Positions 57,716 to 64,000 of a stretch of DNA of 64,000 nucleotides are shown here, one piece after another. Each line of letters opens with the position of its first letter. Within the stretch, counting starts at the first letter, position 1. This stretch comes from Podospora pseudoanserina. Its lineage: Eukaryota > Ascomycota > Sordariomycetes > Sordariales > Podosporaceae. The stretch is from assembly GCF_035222485.1 (NCBI RefSeq), contig NC_085920.1:4092001-4156000 (forward strand), in the 5' to 3' direction. Below the pieces are notes generated by a model, which saw only the letters and a program-made list of their open reading frames with translations, did not search any database and was not told the origin of the DNA. The position numbers and the translations under genes were made by a program.

Positions 57716-60700
57716 CTGGCAGGTTGTTCTCATCAGTATCGCACGCTCGTATCGGTGATCGTCAATCAAAGTAAATATGCGCTTCATGTCTGAGTGGCTG
57801 TTGTTAGGAGAAGGCCGCGGGCTGGGTGAGTGGAAAGAAGCGATGACGAGAGGACGAGACGCGTAAAGTGGAGATCGGGAGGGGCTGCGACACGCGCGGG
57901 GGCCAATCCACACATGGTTCATTTGCTGGGTCTGGGCGACGACCATGGCGAGATCAGGACGTCGCGATGCTCTGGATGAACTGCGCCGGGCATCTCGGCG
58001 ACGGCGACGGCGACAAGATCCAGGACTCGAGAGCTCAACGGACCGGTCTTTCTTTCTTGAGACATGTTTGGCGTGACTCGGTGGTTTCGAGGTCGACCTG
58101 CGTCACTAGATGGAGCTTGCCTTGCGCTGTGTGGGCTGACAGGTGTGCGGTGGACGGACGGGCGCGCGCGCGCAAACACTGGCTGGAGCCGATGGGCAGC
58201 GCGGGCGACAAACAGTGTTGCCGAATTGAAAATATTCCAGTCCAGAGATCAGAAGCAAAGCCAAAAGAACGTACCTGGGTTGAGGGCTGCTGGGTTGATT
58301 GTTGCACTATCAGCGCCGTTGGGTATGGGCTGTGCAGCGTACATGAGTGCCGTCGTCGTCGACCACGTCAATGGGTCTGCGAAACGACGTGTCTTGATAT
58401 AGTTGGGCTGGCGTGGAAGGGGGCACGCAGCCAAAAGCGCTCAAGCTTTTTTTTCCTGGTCTCTGCCTGGCTCGCTCTGGGTCCTGGGTCCTGGTCTGCT
58501 GGGAACGCACGCGCTGGGGGGAAGGATGCAGGCAAGGAATGCTGCTGCTGCTGCTGCTCTCATGCATGTATGTGGTTGGAGAAAGGAACTCGAATAGAAA
58601 AACACGGGTGCGAAATGGAAATATGCGTGCTTTTCCTCTTGATTTGCTAGCCTGTTTTTTTTTTCTCGCCTTCGGTGTTTATCACTTGCGAGGAGAGCTG
58701 GGCAGGCCACGGCCGGCGTGTCTCGAGAGAGATCAAGAGGCTCTCTCTCTCATTCTCTCTCTCTTCTGCTGCTCTTTCTCCTCACTCTCTCATCAGTTCG
58801 CGCTTTGCAGAATTGATGCGCAGACACAATACGCGGGGTGAAGGCTAGTCCTAATTGGGAGAGGCAGCACCCCGGTCAGGTTCGGCAAGGCAAGGCAGCG
58901 GGAGGGCTGCAAAGTGACGATGGATCCGCAGCTGTTAGCGCGAGTGACTGTTCTGCAACGTTGACCTTGATCACCGTCTGGTCTTGATCTTGGCTCGGTC
59001 CGTATCAAGACATTTCGAAACAAATGCCTGGGTAGAGGGAGTCATCAGGCAGTCTGGGAATACGAAGAAGAGACGAACATGGTAGGTTTCGCAAGAGAAA
59101 AGCACCGAATCTGACGGGACGCGAGATGATGGCGCGTTGGTTGGTGGCGCATCGTCGTCCCAAAGTTCATCAGTATTATAGCTCGCTCTTGCGACTACAC
59201 TATGCGAACCGCAAGTGCAGTAGCTACAAAAACAGCTGCTCATGTCAGATGAAACACCACAGGTACCTGCTCTGGTGTTGCATTGCGTTTGCCATCTCGC
59301 TTTTCGTAACAGACACAGACGACAGAGCCTAGCTGTTAACAGATAGGTAGCTCGTCCCCAGTGGCCGCGTGGAACCGCACCGCAGCGCGCGGAACGCCCA
59401 TGCTCGTTGTGGTTGAACCAAAAGGGGGGGTGAGGATGGAGAGGGGCGGAACGGCTTCCTGGATGTGGGTACGGACGGGTAAGCAGAGCATGGGCTGCAT
59501 GGGTGCTCATTCAGCACGCTGGGTCTGATAGTGGCACAGTGCCAGAAACACAAACAGTCCTCTCTCTTCTTCCATGTTTATCTTCATCCTATGATAGTTG
59601 TGAGATTAGTAGCAGCATCTTGACGCCCGTAACACGACAGAAAGCACAGGCTCCCTCTGGGTAGGTAAGTCTCTCCTACTCGAGTGTAACGAGGAGCTCA
59701 GTTCTTGCACGCCAGGTGTGAAGCCAACAAGTGAACAGATGCAGGAAGCAAGGGTCAAGGGTCAAGGTGAGAGCAGGGACATGAGTGCGATTGCTGGCGG
59801 GCCCAGCTCTCTTGGCACCGGAGCCTTGTGGGAACGATGGAGGTACCTTCGGCCGACCGAGGTCCCCAGAAGCCCCGCATCAGTCCCATCCATATAACCA
59901 GGATGACAACGACATTTCTCATGGCTATTCAGACAACGCAGGACAAAAGATGATTGATAACCTGGGCAAGATGGATTTAACACGGATCTCACGGCATCTA
60001 TATGCTGGACACCGGCTCTGGTGTGAGCCGAGCAGTCAAACGCTCCGACGGAAGCTCATGAGGAGTCAGAGAGCTCCCCAGAGCTCCAAGGCTCCAGAGG
60101 CAGCTTGACGGCACAACCTCAAGTTTGACGTTGCACACGTTGCGGCACAGGAAAATGCAACTCTATGGCACGAGGGCAGGGTGTACATACTGCAAACCCC
60201 CGACTGAAGAGGACCCTGGCATCACGGTGCTTCTGGGCCGTGCAGTCCAGAGGCAAAGCGAGCTGTGCCCCGAGAAGCGGATGAGTCTGTCGATCACTTC
60301 TGCACCTGTCTCTTTTCAGTCAGTCGGGCCCGTTCTGCTATAAACACGGACGGCATAGCTTGCTCACCACGACATCCAGGTCCGTACAACTCATACCACA
60401 ATCTCCTCCGAGCGGTGACAATGGCACGGTAGGAATCGTGGCTCCAAACCTGAAATATTGCGCTGCTCTTTCTCTTGCTGCTGACAGCGTCGAGTTCCAT
60501 GTCGTGGAACCTCAGTCGTCCCATACAGCTTGTTGGAGAGCCAACCTGGGCTCGAAAAAAGCCGGTGAGGCTGATACACATGAGGTAGCATTGGTGTGCG
60601 CGTTCGCGAGCGTGCTGGATATAGCAGTGTATGGACGGGAATGCAAGTTGAGCCAGTCAGCGCCGGCTCGGGTTGAGCTCTTACCAGCAACACGGACGAT

Positions 60701-63665
60701 GGCCTCCCTTATGTCGAGATCCATGAGGTGGTTTTCCCCAAATGGGATACTGGCTAGAACAGAGGATACTCGGCACAATCCGAGTAAATTGCTGCCCCTT
60801 GCTGCCATCCCATCTACATTACACTCAGTGTGTGTGTGTGTGTGTGTGTGCAACATGCAACACTCTTTTGACAGAAATGTCCTTGATGCAAGGCTGACCG
60901 GGATGCCCTTCAACCACAAAAAGTGCTCGGCCTAGGACGTACAAAGCAGCTGGAACGCTCGAGGCTTGCCCTGCGTGAGGCCTTTTGGAACATCCATGCC
61001 TCGGATTTTGCGGACCGATCGCCTCGCAGCTTCGAGACTACCGACGGCTCTAACTGTGTGACGACAAGCTGCTTCCGAGACAGGTGGACGTGGAGGTCAC
61101 GGATCTCAGATGAATCCCGCTGAAGATGGTGTTGACGATGATCATTCCGATCTCTGGAAAAGGCACAGTAGAACTACCAAGCGGACCCTGGAGAAGAAGG
61201 TGAAGAAGAACAAGAAGAAGCCTCCAGTCATGGAATTCCTTAAAATGACGCTTGTCCCAAGAGAGGTCTCTATCATTGATAAAAACCGTGCATAGACGCT
61301 TTCCTGAACCAGTCGAAAACCCGACCTCTCTGACCAATCACATGCATAGCACCACGAGACCAGGGTTGGGGATTTTGGTGCTTGTTTCTAAAGACACCCC
61401 ACTGCTTTCTCCTTTCACACCTCAAAGAACCTGAAGCAGAATAGCAACCGACTCTTTGCTCCTCCCCGGAGAAGCAGAGTGGGCACTGACTGCATGGCGA
61501 TACCACCTCGAGACCACGTTTCCAAGTGAACAACACGGCAAACGCCGGGGCATCAACGCTTATCGACGAGGATATTGCGTTCATGCGGATCCTGCGGCAT
61601 TTCCATCATCTCGAGATATCAAGAGACCTTCACTGATGAGGTCAGCCTGCAGTTGGTCCTGGTAAAATACCGTCATCTACCCTATCTTTGTTACTTTTAC
61701 AGTATCAGCGGAGTCCTCGGGAGCTGCAGTAAATCGTACGCAAGCGCTGGTTCCTATCTGTACTTTTACACAGCCAGGACTGGTCGTCTGATCAGAGTGC
61801 TTTCGTCATTTGTCTCAGAAGGATAGGGGATCACATGAATAGTCACAGGTTCGAGGTGGCTCATGTGGTTTCTGGCCAGAGAATGGAATGCTACCATTAT
61901 CCACTAGAAACATCTCTAGTTGGCTTACAGCTTATCCCGAACCTGAAACCTCATCGGGCCTAAAGACGGGTACGTCAAGCAGTGTGGCCACACTGATCTC
62001 AACTACTACGAATCCTCGCATACAGAAGTTGATTAATGAAGCCCCAGGTTAACGTAGCTACAGCAGCGCTGCAGGAGGATAGGACAGGAGACCGACAAAT
62101 GTATCATTCTCATGCCTACCTCCAACCTCAGGCCCACAACTATATTCCGTCAGCTGCCAAATATTGGCCGCTCCTTGTGCTCCCATTGGCAGACCAGCAG
62201 GCGGAAACAAGGATTTGCGCCACGGCTGAGACCTTGATCTCAAGCAAATAGCGGTAGATATCGGGGGGCTCACGGAGCCGTGGCGGAAGACCGGTCGTTG
62301 TTCGAGTGGCCCGGGTCATCCGGGAGTCGTACTGTGCCACTATCCGCCCAATGAGGCAGAAGCGAACGAGGAACTTCGAGCCTTGCCGGGGGTTGTCTGG
62401 TTCGTGTGCTGCACAATGTTACTTATCTAGGACCAGGACAGTAACATCAAGTTCAAGGTCGAAATCTACAATCATCGTAACGGTTGTGCCTCCGAGATCA
62501 AGCCGCACTAGGTACAGGCAGGCTTGACTCTATCGGGATCTCGCAAAAGGAAAAACAACCAAACACGCAGGAACACGACCCCGGGCGTTTCCCATGGCGT
62601 CTTCGGTCCAGAGGAGGTGGTCGCTCTTCTGCTGGACCTTGTGTTCCTTTCGGGTTAGGTCTCTGACTGTCTGATCTGGACAAGCCCCCACTATTACTAT
62701 ATCGAAATCTGAAATCGCAGGCAGTGAAACGCCACGCCATGTGACGCATGCTTCTGACACACAGTTAAGAGTGGAATTATTCAGTTCTTCTGGAGTAGTT
62801 CTGCAGCGCCCAGCAGTCTGGGGATAGACACAGGACGATCGAGGGAAAGGTGGTGTCCTCGAAGGACGGCAGATTGGAAATGGAGGGGTCGTCTCAAGAG
62901 GCTTGACCCTGGCATCCTTGTCGGGCTGTGGAGAGGAGGGGTGAGTGGGGAAGAGAGGGCCGAGCGACGTGACCGGGATTAAAGTGGATGCTACAAGGAT
63001 GGAAGCGATTGCACCAGCTGCTGATAGCCTTGGCAGCTCTGTCTCCTTCTCTGATTGGCCGGCTGCGACGCAATCGTGCCAAGGAGCTGGCGGCACACGG
63101 ACCACTTGGCTGCAAATCATGGAAACCGTGAGTTGATCTCTTGTTGAATTGTGCGCCGCGAACAAACTTGGGGTTTTCCCGACCCCCCGCCCGACTGCCA
63201 TCACCACTCCCCTCCCTGGCCTTGGATTTGAAGATTTTCTGCCGTCCGTGAGGCGCTGCACTGGAAATATCATTTTACTTTCCCTCTTTGCTGTTGGTTT
63301 TACATAATAGGATCCAGCCTAGGCCGGCCACGACGAGGAGGAGCGGCGTTCGCATTTCTAATGCTGTGCAAGTTTCGAAGCACCTCCACAGCGGCAGATA
63401 TGCAGCCTGAACTATTTGGAGGGACGGGCACGATCCGGGGGGGCAGAGAAGAAGACGCACCTGGTGACACACAGTGTACACACCCTCACCATCCTTAGCA
63501 CCATGGCCGGCGGGAGCCTCCTTGTCCCCAGGCCGTGTCCCCTCTTGGCCATTGCAACCTCCTCCCGAAGGCCCTTCCCATGGGCCACTCAAGCGATGCT
63601 GTTCACGATCTGCCCCAGCGAGTGCGCCATTAGCGAACACTCTCTTCCCCTCTCAAGCATGACCT
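57716..63665. other. 6-kb region without supportable gene; includes upstream exon(s) of the Rsc7-type gene
   Basis: The first 400 bp probably contain the leader and first exon of the Rsc7/Swp82-type gene on the minus strand (an acceptor CCTGCCAG precedes 57715). Beyond that I see CT runs (58738-58790), a (CTG)n run at 58541-58559, a GT microsatellite and many short frames without recognisable motifs. Frames at 60360-60935 (+) and 62530-63273 (-) are open but have unremarkable composition. Confidence 0.4.
60829..60850. repeat. (GT)11 microsatellite
   Basis: Uninterrupted GT dinucleotides. Confidence 0.9.
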
Positions 63666-64000
63666 TCATTTTTCCTTGCAGCGCTGGGCGCGGGCGTTCG
63701 GTTCTTGTGGCTTTCTAAACGCGCAGAATCCTTCTCGGCCCACCTTGACTGGCACACACACCTTTTCAAGGGCCACGCACCCTCCAGAGCACCTACACAC
63801 ACCTCCCCCAGCTGCACTCGCGGGTTCCATGTAAGTCATCCGCTGGTAGACACCACTATCTCGAACGGCATCAGAGAGAGACCCACCTGGGATCAACGAG
63901 AGATACAGGTCTTCATAGGTCGGAACGCTTCTTTCCATGTACCGAAGCAAAACTGCTGTCACAGCTCCTGTGTTCTTTGCCAGATCCACGGATCTATCAC
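63666..64000 (-). other. Possible 3' or internal part of a gene cut by the right edge
   Basis: The minus-strand frame entering from the right edge reads VDLAKNTGAVTAVLLRYMER, then SVPTYEDLYLSLIP. This has normal protein composition, with a possible GTGGGT donor right after it. Further on the composition deteriorates (Cys/Gly-rich), as in non-coding sequence. I cannot identify a family. It may be an exon of a gene lying mainly outside the window, or chance. Confidence 0.25.

Noticed and set aside
60360-60935. 191-codon plus-strand frame
   Set aside because: Runs through a GT microsatellite (poly Val-Cys) and has no motif.
62530-63273. 247-codon minus-strand frame
   Set aside because: Open but with Pro/Thr/Arg-rich composition and no recognisable domain; not enough to call a gene.

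Overview
The window looks like nuclear DNA of a filamentous ascomycete (Pezizomycotina, most likely Sordariomycetes). Genes sit far apart on both strands. Introns are mostly 44-84 nt with GTNNGN donors, CTAAC or CTGAC branch sites and YAG acceptors. 5' leaders are pyrimidine-rich. The gene families are fungal: verprolin, Dpb4, a Rsc7/Swp82-type remodeller subunit, a CHORD/CS co-chaperone and a reducing polyketide synthase. Exon boundaries were placed by hand from splice motifs, reading-frame phase and expected protein sequence. No transcript data were available.

Layout: 1-5070 is the 5' part of a highly reducing polyketide synthase on the minus strand, apparently decayed and cut by the window edge. 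6-23 kb carries a C-terminally anchored protein (-), a tiny TATA-driven gene (+), verprolin (-), a mitochondrial membrane protein (+), a multi-span membrane protein (+), a CHORD/CS protein (-) and a glutaredoxin-like protein (+). 23-31 kb carries an HpcH/HpaI-type aldolase with a 26-nt exon (-), a split tRNA-Glu(CTC) (+), LSM8 (+), a five-exon nucleoside hydrolase (-) and a membrane-anchored charged protein (+). 34-43 kb carries a serine-rich protein (+), a small coiled-coil protein (-) head-to-head with a mitochondrial rhomboid protease (+), and a PhoD-like phosphatase (+). 49-58 kb carries a single-span membrane protein (+), the DNA polymerase epsilon subunit Dpb4 (+) and a Rsc7/Swp82-type subunit (-).

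The genes are mostly unrelated housekeeping functions: actin assembly, snRNA binding, nucleoside salvage, chromatin and replication, mitochondrial proteolysis. Head-to-head pairs probably share promoters at 22258-22720 and 36856-37332. The polyketide synthase is the only secondary-metabolism gene, and no tailoring genes are visible to its right. Large stretches (7.8-11.3, 31.2-34.1, 43.1-49.7 and 57.7-63.7 kb) hold no gene I can support.

I did not find a clearly new system. The best leads are the short stress-type gene near 11.3 kb, the decayed polyketide synthase, the micro-exon in the aldolase gene and the displaced C-terminus of Dpb4.
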